NCBI RefSeq assembly: GCF_012396235.1
Contig: NZ_JAAXPA010000029.1
Location: forward strand, 45,731-109,730
Length of the DNA: 64,000 bases
Origin: Rhodococcus opacus
GTDB taxonomy: Bacteria > Actinomycetota > Actinomycetes > Mycobacteriales > Mycobacteriaceae
Reading direction: 5' to 3'
Shown here: piece after piece, positions 46,203-55,159 of the stretch
How positions within the stretch are numbered: the first letter of the stretch is position 1
How the letters are laid out: each line of letters starts with the position of its first letter
Notes under the pieces: generated by a model
What the model was told of the DNA's origin: nothing
What the model saw: only the letters and a program-made list of their open reading frames with translations
The model's database searches: none
Translations under genes and position numbers: made by a program

Positions 46203-47753
46203 TCAGTTGACGTGGCGGGCGGCCTGCGCCCAGTAGCATTCGCGCACCGACTTGCGGTCGATCTTGCCGTTGCGGTTGACGGGAAGGCTGTCGACGAAGT
46301 CGATCGAACGCGGCTTCTTCATTCGCGCGAGGCGTTCGGCGCAGTGCTCGATCAGCTCCTCCTCGGTCACCGGGGTCCGCGTGACCACGACGGCTTTGAC
46401 TGCCTCCCCCCACTTCTCGTCGGGAACACCGACGACGCACGCGCCGGACACGGCCGGGTGCTCGTACAGCGCTGCTTCCACCTCGCTGCAGTAGATGTTG
46501 AACCCGCCCGAGATGATCATGTCCTTCTTGCGGTCGACGATGAACAGATAACCGTCGTGACGGAAGTACCCGACATCCCCGGTGTGGACCCAGCCGTCGA
46601 CGAACGTCTCCGCGCTCAGATCCGGCTCGTGCCAGTACTCGCGCACACAGTCGGGGCCGCGCGCGACGATCTCGCCGATCCCGCCTGCCGGCAGTTCGTT
46701 CCCTGCGTCGTCCACCACGCGAACCTCGGTGTCGAATACCGGTCGCCCGCACGACTTCAGCAGTTCCGGATCGGATTCGACGCCTCGCACGACGTCGTCG
46801 TAGGTGAGCACGGTGATGCCACTCGTCGTCTCCCCGAGACCGTATCCCTGCATGACGACGGGGCCGAACATCGCGACGGCGTCGCGTAGCCGTTGCGGTG
46901 AGACCGGGGCGCCGCCGACGCCGACGCACCGCAGGCTCGACAGGTCGACGTCGTTCGCGGCCGGATGGTCCATCAGCATGTTCAGCATCGTCGGAACGAC
47001 GAAGGTGGTGGTGATGCGTTCCTTCTCGATGGTTCGCAGGAACAACTCGGTGTCGAAGGCAGGCAGGACGACGACCGCGCCGCCGCGGGCGAGCACGCCG
47101 AGCATCATCATTCCGGAGGCGTGGGTGATCGGTCCCGGGGCGAGATACCGGTCCGTGTCGGTGGGCGCGCCGGTCGGGTTCATCAAGCGTTTGCGCATGT
47201 TGGCGAGTCGATTTCCGTACGTCTGCACGGCGGCCTTGAGTTTTCCGGTGGACCCGGACGTGTAGTTGAGGACGGCGGGCGCGTCTTCGGTGACGTCGAC
47301 GGCGACGGGATCGCCGAGTCCGTCGGCGAGGAGATCCGCGTACCGGTCCGCGCCGGGTGCGCTGTTCCCGTAGTCGTAGACGGCGATGTCGAGGCCCAGA
47401 TCCGCGACGACCTTCAACGCGACGTCGGCGTGCGCGGGGTCGACGAAGAGCGTCTTGACGTTCGCGTCGCGCAGGACGTGGCCGAGTTCGTCGGCTCCCA
47501 GGCGCGCGTTGACGGGAACGCGCACGAATCCCGCCTTGCACACGGCCATCTCGGTCACGACGAGTTCTCCGCAGTTGCCGGCGAAAGTGGCCACCGCGTC
47601 GCCGATCCCGAGGCCGGTGCGCATCAGCGCGGAGGCGAGACGGTTGGTCGAGTCGTCGAGTTCCCGGTAGGTCAGGCGACTGTCGCCGCACACCACGGCC
47701 TCGCTGTCCGGCCGGAACTTCGCACTCCGGGTGAGGTAGGTACCGAGATTCAT
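46203..47753 (-). CDS. Acyl-CoA synthetase (AMP-forming ligase)
   Basis: A 516-aa ANL-family ligase. The P-loop-like motif is LNYTSGSTGKLKAAVQTYGN, the aromatic/adenylate motif MQGYGLGETTSG, and the hinge WVHTGDVGYFRHDGYLFIVDRKKDMI (in parts). The C-terminal lysine motif NRNGKIDRKSVRE is present. It activates a carboxylic acid to its CoA thioester via an acyl-AMP. ATG at 47753 has GGAG 6 bases upstream. It diverges from a TetR gene with a palindrome between, and heads the operon with the dehydrogenase. A fatty or aromatic acid is likely. Confidence 0.88.
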   Translation of the reverse strand: MNLGTYLTRSAKFRPDSEAVVCGDSRLTYRELDDSTNRLASALMRTGLGIGDAVATFAGNCGELVVTEMAVCKAGFVRVPVNARLGADELGHVLRDANVKTLFVDPAHADVALKVVADLGLDIAVYDYGNSAPGADRYADLLADGLGDPVAVDVTEDAPAVLNYTSGSTGKLKAAVQTYGNRLANMRKRLMNPTGAPTDTDRYLAPGPITHASGMMMLGVLARGGAVVVLPAFDTELFLRTIEKERITTTFVVPTMLNMLMDHPAANDVDLSSLRCVGVGGAPVSPQRLRDAVAMFGPVVMQGYGLGETTSGITVLTYDDVVRGVESDPELLKSCGRPVFDTEVRVVDDAGNELPAGGIGEIVARGPDCVREYWHEPDLSAETFVDGWVHTGDVGYFRHDGYLFIVDRKKDMIISGGFNIYCSEVEAALYEHPAVSGACVVGVPDEKWGEAVKAVVVTRTPVTEEELIEHCAERLARMKKPRSIDFVDSLPVNRNGKIDRKSVRECYWAQAARHVN

Positions 47754-47785
47754 ACAGTCTCCAAGATCGACGTGTTGATCGTTAT

Positions 47786-47800
47786 TGGACATAGTGTCCA
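47786..47800. promoter_or_regulatory. TetR-type palindrome TGGACA-TAG-TGTCCA
   Basis: A perfect 6-3-6 inverted repeat, 33 bases upstream of the acyl-CoA synthetase start and in the shared region with the divergent TetR gene. Such spacing and symmetry fit a TetR operator. A similar element occurs at 49865. Confidence 0.65.
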
Positions 47801-47872
47801 GCATCGGGCGCGATGTCAAGGGTGCACTATGCTGACGGGACTGCTGACGTGAGACGAAGGGCGGAAGTCACC

Positions 47873-48475
47873 GTGGCCACCGAAGACCGGCGTGTGCGCC
47901 GCACCAAGCGGCTGCTGCGTGACGCACTCGTCTCGCTCGTGCTCGAACGGGGATATTCCGCAGTCACCGTGGAAGACGTCACCGAACGTGCCGACGTCGG
48001 CCGCGCGACGTTCTACACGCACTACACGGACAAGGACGAACTGCTCGGCCAGATCGTCGCCGACCTCGGCGAGGACCTGAAGGAGCGGTTGCGGCCCCTC
48101 GTGTCCGACTCCTCGGTGGGGTTCACCGGCAAGCCGGTGCTCGAAATGTTCCGGCACGCCGCCGAGGAACGCGACGCCTACCGCGTCGTACTGCGCGGCG
48201 AGGGCGACGGGCGCGCACTGCGCCGATTCGTCGACGAACGGACCGCCCTTGCCGCCCAGATCTTCTCGGCCCGATCCGACGCGAACGGGGTCACACCCCG
48301 CATCGACATGGAAGTGCTGTCGCGGGCGTGGGTGGGCGAACAGGTGACGGTGCTGCAGTGGTGGCTCGAATCCGATCCACCACCGCTCACACCGGAAGCC
48401 GTCACCGAAATGTTGCTGGAGTTGTCGCTGCGTGGACGCTACTGGGCATCCGGCTTCGACGGCTCACCCTCGTAG
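47873..48475 (+). CDS. TetR-family regulator of the acyl-CoA operon
   Basis: A 200-aa protein. The TetR HTH is VTVEDVTERADVGRATFYTH followed by YTDKDELLGQIV. The C-terminal domain matches the TetR_C type seen in many actinobacterial regulators (PRIDMEVLSRAWVGEQVTVL). GTG at 47873 is used since GGCGGAAG precedes it; GTG at 47849 is possible. It diverges from the synthetase/dehydrogenase operon and overlaps the 3' end of the convergent MFS gene by 37 bases. Confidence 0.88.
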   Translation: MATEDRRVRRTKRLLRDALVSLVLERGYSAVTVEDVTERADVGRATFYTHYTDKDELLGQIVADLGEDLKERLRPLVSDSSVGFTGKPVLEMFRHAAEERDAYRVVLRGEGDGRALRRFVDERTALAAQIFSARSDANGVTPRIDMEVLSRAWVGEQVTVLQWWLESDPPPLTPEAVTEMLLELSLRGRYWASGFDGSPS

Positions 48476-49785
48476 GACGACGGCGCCACCGGAGAGTCGC
48501 GCACCGCGGCACTGTCTCGTGCGTACGGCCGGTACAGCAGGCCGGAGCACAACCCGTTGACGACGGTGAGCGCCACGGTCACGAGCAGGAGCGCTCCCTG
48601 CAACCCGATCGCTTCGCCCAGATAGCCGACCAGCAGCGCATATCCCGCGTATGCGAGCGCCTCCACCGTCGACACCGACACCGCGAAGGCCAGGGCCCGT
48701 TGTTCCGGGCGCACCACCGCCATGATCAGCGGACGGTTGACCACCGGCACCTGCCCTTGCAGGAACCCGACCACCGCGAAGATCGCGACGAAGAATCCGA
48801 TCGACGACGTCGCCATCTTCAGCTCGACGAATACCGCTGCCGCGAAGGCCAACTGACTGGCCTGCAGCATCATCACCCGTCCACTCGCGGGCCACCGGCG
48901 GTGCACGGCGTCGTTGAGACGGCCGCCGACCACGGTTCCGAGCAGGTACCCGATCGCGAACGGCGTAGCGACGATCGCTGCGGTGGCCGTCGAGAATCCC
49001 CGCTCCTCCACCAGGAACACGACGCCGAAACTCATGATCACGTTCTGCCCCGAGAACAGCCGCTGCACCAGGATGTAACGGAACGTCTTGATGCGCAGCA
49101 GCTCCCGCACACCGGCGACGACGTTCTGCGCCTTCTCCTCCGCTTTCACCGCCGCGCCGCCAGCCCCGTTCTCGCCCCCGCCGGGCCGTGTGTCGTCGAG
49201 AAACACGACGACGAGAACACCGATCAGAATGCAAATACAGCCGGAGAGGACGTAGCCGTACCGCCAGCCGTCGTCGAACCCCGACAGCTGACCGAACAGC
49301 GGGGCGCTCACGCCGGTGATGATGGCTACGCCGCCGTACAGCATCCCGGTGGCCCGGCCGCGCCGTCTGTCGTCGTAGAGATCGCCCATGATCTCGAGAG
49401 CGATGGGCCCCGCGCCCGCGAAGCCTGCAGCCGCGATGCCGTACAGGATGACGAACTGGGTGAAACTGCTCGACAGGCCCGCCAGGATCACCCACACACC
49501 CCAGAAGCCCGAACACGTCGCAAGCACGGCCCGGCGCGAGAACCGTTTGGCGAGGAACACCCACGGAACCGCGGCGAAGATGCCCACCGCCTTGGACACC
49601 GCCACGATGACGCCGAGCGCCGACGACGAGAGCCCCAACGCCTCCCGCATCAACGGGAACAACACCGTGGTGATGCTGTTCTCGGCGTTGTCCATCGCGG
49701 TCGAGGCCGTGAGCAGACCCAGGTTCTTCCCCCGGGTCCGCCTGCCGGCCGTCAGCGTGTGCGTGGTGGAGACGTCCAGTGCCAT
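48439..49785 (-). CDS. MFS transporter
   Basis: A 448-aa major facilitator protein with twelve predicted helices, for example LFPLMREALGLSSSALGVIV, GDLYDDRRRGRATGMLYGGV, and GYLLGTVVGGRLNDAVHRRW. It starts at an ATG at 49785 and its 3' end overlaps the TetR gene on the other strand. It resembles the Spinster/hexuronate-like group in layout, but the substrate cannot be told. A CRP-like box and a TetR-like half palindrome are upstream, so it may be co-regulated with the acyl-CoA operon. Confidence 0.85.
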   Translation of the reverse strand: MALDVSTTHTLTAGRRTRGKNLGLLTASTAMDNAENSITTVLFPLMREALGLSSSALGVIVAVSKAVGIFAAVPWVFLAKRFSRRAVLATCSGFWGVWVILAGLSSSFTQFVILYGIAAAGFAGAGPIALEIMGDLYDDRRRGRATGMLYGGVAIITGVSAPLFGQLSGFDDGWRYGYVLSGCICILIGVLVVVFLDDTRPGGGENGAGGAAVKAEEKAQNVVAGVRELLRIKTFRYILVQRLFSGQNVIMSFGVVFLVEERGFSTATAAIVATPFAIGYLLGTVVGGRLNDAVHRRWPASGRVMMLQASQLAFAAAVFVELKMATSSIGFFVAIFAVVGFLQGQVPVVNRPLIMAVVRPEQRALAFAVSVSTVEALAYAGYALLVGYLGEAIGLQGALLLVTVALTVVNGLCSGLLYRPYARDSAAVRDSPVAPSSYEGEPSKPDAQ

Positions 49786-49818
49786 CTGCGTCCTCTCGAC
49801 GAGTCACCCTGCGATGCG

Positions 49819-49834
49819 TGTGGTCCGGATCACA
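49819..49834. promoter_or_regulatory. CRP/GlxR-like box upstream of the MFS gene
   Basis: TGTGGTCCGGATCACA is close to the TGTGA-N6-TCACA consensus and shares TCC(A/G)GATCACA with the boxes in the aromatic cluster. It lies 34 bases before the MFS ATG. Confidence 0.55.
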
Positions 49835-49864
49835 GGAGCCAATGCTGGCGACAGTATCTATAAA

Positions 49865-49879
49865 TGGACGCTGTGTCTA
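49865..49879. promoter_or_regulatory. Possible second TetR-type site
   Basis: TGGACGCTGTGTCTA matches the palindrome at 47786 in 11 of 15 positions. It lies 80 bases upstream of the MFS gene. The rest of the 320-base divergent gap (49786-50105) shows no gene. Confidence 0.35.
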
Positions 49880-50105
49880 TGTTTGGATTTTCGGAGTCCG
49901 GAATAGTGACGCGTTTTCCGGATTCACGCTCGCAGGAAAGGACTGCACCGGGACTGACCCCGTCATCACCCCCGATCAGCCTCCTCACGCACGCTGTGAT
50001 CGTGCAAAACAGACCGCACGCCCGTTAATCTCGAATCGAGAACGGGAAGTCGACCCGCACGGTTCGAGGGCCGTGGGAACACGGATATCAACGAGGAGCG
50101 CGACC

Positions 50106-50786
50106 ATGCCGATGGCACCGTTCGACCCCATCACCGCGATCTACACGCCGGCTCACGCCTGGATGTACGAGACCATCGTGGCCCCGGCCGTCTACCGCTC
50201 ACGCCACGTCATCGACGAGTACTTTCTGCCGCATCTCCCACCGAACGCCCGCATTCTGGACGTCGGATCGGGCGGGGCACTGTTCACGAACTACATCGCC
50301 GACCAGCGCCCCGACGTGCACATTCTCGGCCTCGATCTGTCGGAAGCCCAGATCAAGCGCGCCACCAAACGCATGCGTCACTACGGCCACCGGGTCCGGT
50401 TCGACGTCGGCGACGCCACGCGGCTCGACTTCCCCGACCAGACATTCGACGGTGTGATCAGCTACGGCTCCATCAAGCACTGGTCGTCGCGCGAGGCCGG
50501 ACTCGCCGAGTGCGTGCGTGTCCTCAAACCGGGTGGCCCGCTGCTGATCACCGATGCGGACCGCAGCACAAGTTTCGAGGACGCCGAAAAGTTCGTCGAG
50601 AACTACAAGGCGCCGCGCGTCCTCGGCAGCATCAATCTCGCGATCTTCCACACCTGGATCGCCGGTCGCTCCATCAGTCTCGACGAGGCGCGTGATCTCG
50701 CGAGCCGACTCGATCTCGTCGACGAGCACGTCTCCCGCATCACCGAGATGCCACTCGTCATGATTTCCGGGCGTCGGCCTGCGTGA
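50106..50786 (+). CDS. Class I SAM-dependent methyltransferase
   Basis: A 226-aa protein with the SAM-binding motif ARILDVGSGGALFTNYIADQ, then ILGLDLSEAQIKRATKRM, FDVGDATRLDFPDQTFDGVI and VLKPGGPLLI. It is of the methyltransferase type 11 fold. GAGGAG lies 6 bases before the ATG. It is convergent with a P450 gene (3 bases between stops). Substrate unknown. Confidence 0.85.
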   Translation: MPMAPFDPITAIYTPAHAWMYETIVAPAVYRSRHVIDEYFLPHLPPNARILDVGSGGALFTNYIADQRPDVHILGLDLSEAQIKRATKRMRHYGHRVRFDVGDATRLDFPDQTFDGVISYGSIKHWSSREAGLAECVRVLKPGGPLLITDADRSTSFEDAEKFVENYKAPRVLGSINLAIFHTWIAGRSISLDEARDLASRLDLVDEHVSRITEMPLVMISGRRPA

Positions 50787-50789
50787 ACC

Positions 50790-52019
50790 TCACCGTCCGT
50801 CACGTGTCCGGGCGGGCAGTGCGGCGATGCCGCTGATGAACGCGGAGAGCAGCAGCGCCGGTTCACCCACCGCGTGGAGTGCGGGGTGGGCGGTGAGGAG
50901 TTCTTCGAGCATGACGCGCAGCTCCAGCCGTGCGAGGTTCATACCCAGGCAGTGGTGAATGTCTTTCGCACCGAAACCGAGATGCTTGCCGGCGTTCGCC
51001 CGGGTGATGTCGAACCGGCCCGGACCGTCGAAGATGCGTTCGTCGTGGTTCGCGGACAGGTACCACATGACGACCTTGTCCCCCGCCGCGATGTGGGCGC
51101 CGCCGAGCTCGGTGTCGACGGTCGCGGTGCGCCGCATGTAGGGCACCGGGGAGGCGAAGCGGATCACCTCGTCGATCGTGTTGTCGATGTGGCCGGCGAA
51201 ATCGGCGAGCAGCAATTCTCTCTGGTCGGGGTGCTCGGTGAGCAGATGCAGCGCCCAGGCCAACGCTTGCCGGGTGGTCTCGAAACCGGCCGTGATCAGC
51301 AGGATGACGAACGAACCGAACTCGGTCGGTGTGAGGGTCTCGCCGTCGACCACCGTCGACACCAGCCGGGACGTCAGATCCTCGCCGGGATCCGTCTTGC
51401 ATCTCTCACCCAGTTCGAGGGCGTACCCGTAGATCTGGCCCAGGCCGGCCGCGCCGCCGGGTGCGGTGACGAACTCCCGATCACCACCTCCGGCGATGAC
51501 GTCGGCCGCCGCGGCCAGGATCATCGGCCGGTCGCTCTCCGGGATCCCCAGCAACTCGCAGATCACCTGCACCGGCAACCGGGTCGCAACGTCGGGAACG
51601 AAGTCGAACTCGGCATCTCGGGGAAGGTCCGCGGCGATCTGCGCAGCGTAGCCGCGCACCCGCTCGGCGATGCCCCGCACCGACGCCGCGGTGAACGCCG
51701 ATTGCACGATGCCGCGCAGACGCCAGTGCCGGGGGTCGTCCATGGCGATCATCGACATGGCGAACTCGAGGATCTCGGCCGGGACGTCGTCGATGGTGAA
51801 GCCCTTGGCCGAGGAGAAGACATCCGGGTTCCGGCTGACCGCGACCACGTCGTCGTATCCGACGACCGACCAGAAGCCCGGACCGGCTGTTTCCGCGTGG
51901 AACTCGATCGGCGCTCGCTGACGAAGCTCCTCGAACATCGCGCGACGGCCCGCGAAACTTCGGTCCCAGAACGCGCGTGATGCGGGCGAGACGATTTTTT
52001 CGGACGCAGAACCCGTCAC
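50790..52019 (-). CDS. Cytochrome P450 (CYP124/125/142-like)
   Basis: A 409-aa P450. The I-helix is AGFETT (244-249), the ExxR motif EVIR (284-287), and the haem-binding stretch GFGAKDIHHCLGMNLARLEL with Cys357 and one extra residue before the cysteine, as in the CYP124/125/142 group that hydroxylates steroid side chains or branched lipids. MSMIAMDDPRHWRLRGIVQS is also typical of that group. No electron-transfer partner is adjacent. The actual substrate is not determinable. Confidence 0.87.
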   Translation of the reverse strand: MTGSASEKIVSPASRAFWDRSFAGRRAMFEELRQRAPIEFHAETAGPGFWSVVGYDDVVAVSRNPDVFSSAKGFTIDDVPAEILEFAMSMIAMDDPRHWRLRGIVQSAFTAASVRGIAERVRGYAAQIAADLPRDAEFDFVPDVATRLPVQVICELLGIPESDRPMILAAAADVIAGGGDREFVTAPGGAAGLGQIYGYALELGERCKTDPGEDLTSRLVSTVVDGETLTPTEFGSFVILLITAGFETTRQALAWALHLLTEHPDQRELLLADFAGHIDNTIDEVIRFASPVPYMRRTATVDTELGGAHIAAGDKVVMWYLSANHDERIFDGPGRFDITRANAGKHLGFGAKDIHHCLGMNLARLELRVMLEELLTAHPALHAVGEPALLLSAFISGIAALPARTRDGR

Positions 52020-52163
52020 CGGTCCCCCTCGGTTGGTCGTATCGATACTGCGACCCTACTGGGGAAGCCGTGGTTACGCTGATGAGGCATCACCGCAGGT
52101 CAACAGCTATGATCATAGGATCACCCGGCGGTGCGCCGGAGATGAAACGGGGAGGATCGACCT

Positions 52164-52943
52164 GTGGCGTCGAGGGTTCGGCTCGGCAACCTGCGAGAGG
52201 TGCGCGATCATCCGTTGGGGATGACCGAGACCGGGTTTCGCGCCGACTTGACCCAGCCCGAAGCGTTCGCCAGAGGCCGTGGCCCGTTTCCCGGTGATGC
52301 CGACAGCGTCCGGTCCGAGCGTGAACTGTTCGTCACCGCGCCGGACGACGAGGTGCTCGCGGTGGCGACGATCACCGGGGTCCGCGAGTACGACGACGAA
52401 CTCGTCGTCGACGGAGACCTGGTTGTCGATCACGAACGGGTGGGGACGCGGCTGCTGATACGAACCCCGGCCGAGAACGTCTTCTCCTGCGCGGACGAGG
52501 AATCGGCGTGGGCGGGCTCGATCGAGCGGGCACGATGGGTCTACGTGCGGGCGCTGGTCGAGGTCGCAACGGTCAAGACGGCGTCCTACGAGCGCCGGCT
52601 CGCGGGCGCAGATCCCGCCGCCGACCCCGAGGTGACCCTGGCGACTGCCAACGAGACGATGCAGGTGGTTCCGCGGTACGTGATGATCCACCGCAGCGGG
52701 AAGCTGCGTCTCGGCGGGCCGTACGCCGACACCGCGGACTGGGACGGCCACGTCGAACCCTGGACGGATTACGGGTACGTCGACTGCCTGCGCCTCGACG
52801 ACGTCCTGGGCACCAGCGGCGACCTCGACATCGACGTGCTCCGGCCGCTCACGTCGCGGGCCACCGCCGCGGAACTTCTCGAGTCATTGGGCTGGGACAA
52901 GGTCATCCGTCGATTCGTCGACGACCGCACACCCCCGCAGTAG
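52164..52943 (+). CDS. Protein of unknown function (259 aa)
   Basis: A GTG at 52164 with GGGGAGGA 8 bases upstream begins a 259-aa acidic protein with no signal peptide or membrane helix. Codon use is like the neighbours, with strong GC3, so it is likely real. Segments such as EDDELVVDGDLVVDHERVG-like acidic runs (about residues 74-92) and RYVMIHRSGKLRLGGPYADT give no family match from memory. It diverges from the P450 gene. Function unknown. Confidence 0.6.
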   Translation: MASRVRLGNLREVRDHPLGMTETGFRADLTQPEAFARGRGPFPGDADSVRSERELFVTAPDDEVLAVATITGVREYDDELVVDGDLVVDHERVGTRLLIRTPAENVFSCADEESAWAGSIERARWVYVRALVEVATVKTASYERRLAGADPAADPEVTLATANETMQVVPRYVMIHRSGKLRLGGPYADTADWDGHVEPWTDYGYVDCLRLDDVLGTSGDLDIDVLRPLTSRATAAELLESLGWDKVIRRFVDDRTPPQ

Positions 52944-53144
52944 CACCGAGCCGGCCGTGATTGCCGCGGGCGCTTGGCCTGTTCGGCCGCGACCCGGGTC
53001 TGATCGGTGGCATTGTGAGTACGGGCTGTTATCTCATCGTGGGTGCGGCACGGCCGCACAGGTGCTACTCGGCTGGGCTTCGTCCAGCCGCCGAAGTTCA
53101 TTGCAGAAGGCATGATCCGTTACCACTCGACGGGAGTTCATCGC

Positions 53145-54551
53145 ATGGCCACGCACACCCATCTCGGGCACATCTTCCACATCGCCGGCACACCGAAAGT
53201 GACCGAAGCCGCGGCCGCCCTGGTATCGATTCCCGACGGCGCCCTGGTGCTGGACGACGGCGGGCGAATCGTGTTCTGCGGTGACCGAGCCGAGATCCCG
53301 TCGGATTACGAGTCCGGCACCGTGCACGACCACAGGCCCGGCTTTCTGCTGCCGGGGTTCGTCGACACCCACATCCACTTCCCGCAGACCTACGCCGGCG
53401 ACTCCTACGGCGGCGGTCAGCTGCTGGAATGGCTGACCCTGTGCATGTTCCCGTCGGAGACGAAGTTCGCCGACCCGGAGTTCGCGCAGCAGGCGGCCGT
53501 CGAGTTCACCAACCGGCGCATCTCGGCGGGCACCACGGCCGCCATGGTGTTCGGGTCGGCGTTCCCACATGCGCAGGACGCGTTGTTCACCGAGACGCAG
53601 AAGGCCGGTCTGCGGATCGTCAGCGGCCGCGGAATTCAGACCGTCGGCGGCGAAACCGCTCAGCCGCTGATGACCTCCGAAGAGGACGCGATCCGGCTCA
53701 CCCGCGAGGAGATCGAGAAATGGCACGGCGCCGACACCGGCGATGTCGCCACGGCGTTGCTGCACGTGGCAATCATCCCGCGGTTCTCGCTGTCGGTGAC
53801 CCCCGAGACCCTGAAGAATCTCGGAGAACTCTACGAGGAGGTCCGGGACCGCGGGGTGTACGTGCACTCGCACCTCAACGAGAACAATCGGCCCGGCACC
53901 GGCGAGGTCGACTCGACCAAAGAGACCTATCAGGTGAATTCATACCTGGACACGTACGACGGGAAGTTCCTGCCCGGCTCGGAAGTGGGCGGGAAGAGCC
54001 TGCTGGGCCGACGCACCATCCTCGCGCACTGCGTGCACTGTCAGGATGTCGAGCTCGAACGGATGGCCGAGACCGGCACGTCCGTCTCGCACTGCCCGAT
54101 CTCGCAGCTGTTCCTGGGATCCGGAACGATGCCGTGGAAGCGCACCGTCGCGTCGGGCGTCAATATCTCGGTGGGAACCGATTTCGGCGGCGGCGACGAA
54201 TGGCTGATTCCCCGGGTGCTCGGCGACGCGTTCAAGGTGCACATCACCGAGGCCGGTGACGACGGGGTGTCGATGCATCCGGCCGAGATGCTGTTCGTCG
54301 GCACCCTCGGCGGCGCCCGGGCACTGGACATGGAGAACCGGTTCGGCAATTTCGACGTGGGTAAGGAAGCCGACTTCGTCGTCGTCGACCCGTCCGGCAC
54401 GCCTGCGCTCGACGGCCTGCTGCGCAACGCCGTTCGCGCCGCCGATCCCGATCTGGCCCGCGATCAGACCCTGTTCGCGTTGCTGATGGGGATACGCGAC
54501 ACGTCCATCTCCGAGGTCTACGTCGCAGGCCGAAAAGCCAAGGCGTCCTAG
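53145..54551 (+). CDS. guaD: Guanine deaminase
   Basis: A 468-aa amidohydrolase. The zinc-binding DTHIHFPQ (His76, His78) follows PGFLLPGFV; further ligands are in VHSHLNEN and the ILAHCVHC/ SVGTDFGGGDEWLIPR region with the conserved Asp. The guanine deaminase hallmark TFPTE-like region appears as CMFPSETKFADPEFA. It converts guanine to xanthine plus ammonia in purine salvage. The ATG at 53145 has GGGAG 8 bases upstream; an upstream in-frame start at 53043 is unlikely. No other purine catabolic gene is adjacent. Confidence 0.88.
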   Translation: MATHTHLGHIFHIAGTPKVTEAAAALVSIPDGALVLDDGGRIVFCGDRAEIPSDYESGTVHDHRPGFLLPGFVDTHIHFPQTYAGDSYGGGQLLEWLTLCMFPSETKFADPEFAQQAAVEFTNRRISAGTTAAMVFGSAFPHAQDALFTETQKAGLRIVSGRGIQTVGGETAQPLMTSEEDAIRLTREEIEKWHGADTGDVATALLHVAIIPRFSLSVTPETLKNLGELYEEVRDRGVYVHSHLNENNRPGTGEVDSTKETYQVNSYLDTYDGKFLPGSEVGGKSLLGRRTILAHCVHCQDVELERMAETGTSVSHCPISQLFLGSGTMPWKRTVASGVNISVGTDFGGGDEWLIPRVLGDAFKVHITEAGDDGVSMHPAEMLFVGTLGGARALDMENRFGNFDVGKEADFVVVDPSGTPALDGLLRNAVRAADPDLARDQTLFALLMGIRDTSISEVYVAGRKAKAS

Positions 54552-54567
54552 ACGGGTGGTACCCCGC

Positions 54568-54601
54568 GACCGCCGGACGACCTCACGGTCGACCGGCGGT
54601 C
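54568..54601. terminator. Hairpin terminator after guanine deaminase
   Basis: GACCGCCGG (54568-54576) pairs with CCGGCGGTC (54593-54601): a 9-bp stem with a 16-base loop between two convergent genes; it can serve both. Confidence 0.6.
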
Positions 54602-54605
54602 ACGG

Positions 54606-55073
54606 CTAGGGGTTCACCGACGAATGGTGGTTGGCAATCAGCCACTTTCCGTCTTCGTACCGATAGACCCACGTCACCCTGGCCGCCACATCTTGACCGT
54701 TGGCGTTGATGACCCAGCGGCCCACGTTGTAGGCGAGGTTGCAATCCGAATACTTGAAACTTTCTTCCATGCGGGCGATGGGATCGGCCTTGATCAGGTT
54801 GACGAAATACTCCGTTATCTTCTCCGGAGTGTCGGCGATAGGCACCGACAGGGTCGGCAGCAGCACCGCATCCGGCCGGTACAACGCGGCGACCCTGCTC
54901 GCGTCACCGCTTTCCAGTGCGTCATTCCAACTCGTGAAGAGCGCATCCAGTTCACTGTCTGTCGCGCGCACGCAATTGTCTTCGGAGTCAGAGGAACTGA
55001 CCGAGGAACAGGCGACCGCCGAAATTGCCAACGCGAGAATCGCAAAGCCCAAGCCGAACGGTGTGGTATTCAT
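54606..55073 (-). CDS. Lipoprotein with a SnoaL/NTF2-like domain
   Basis: A 155-aa protein. The N-terminus has a hydrophobic run (FGLGFAILALAISAVACSS) with a lipobox-like AVAC, so it is probably lipid-anchored outside the membrane. The rest follows the CaMKII-association/SgcJ-type NTF2 fold: ALFTSWNDALESGDASRVAA, LYRPDAVLLPTLS, and VTWVYRYEDGKWLIANHHSS. Ligand or role unknown. Confidence 0.78.
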   Translation of the reverse strand: MNTTPFGLGFAILALAISAVACSSVSSSDSEDNCVRATDSELDALFTSWNDALESGDASRVAALYRPDAVLLPTLSVPIADTPEKITEYFVNLIKADPIARMEESFKYSDCNLAYNVGRWVINANGQDVAARVTWVYRYEDGKWLIANHHSSVNP

Positions 55074-55159
55074 ACCAACCTCCGCGGAGAAAGGCGCCTA
55101 CGGGAATTGACCCGCTAACCGATAAAGCGTAACTCCGGGACCTGGCTCTGCGGATCGGA

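Noticed and set aside
45004..47691. An 895-codon minus-strand frame spanning the ligase and dehydrogenase as one fusion protein
   Set aside because: Only the last 394 residues (from 46188) are dehydrogenase; the upstream part is the ligase gene read in the wrong frame.
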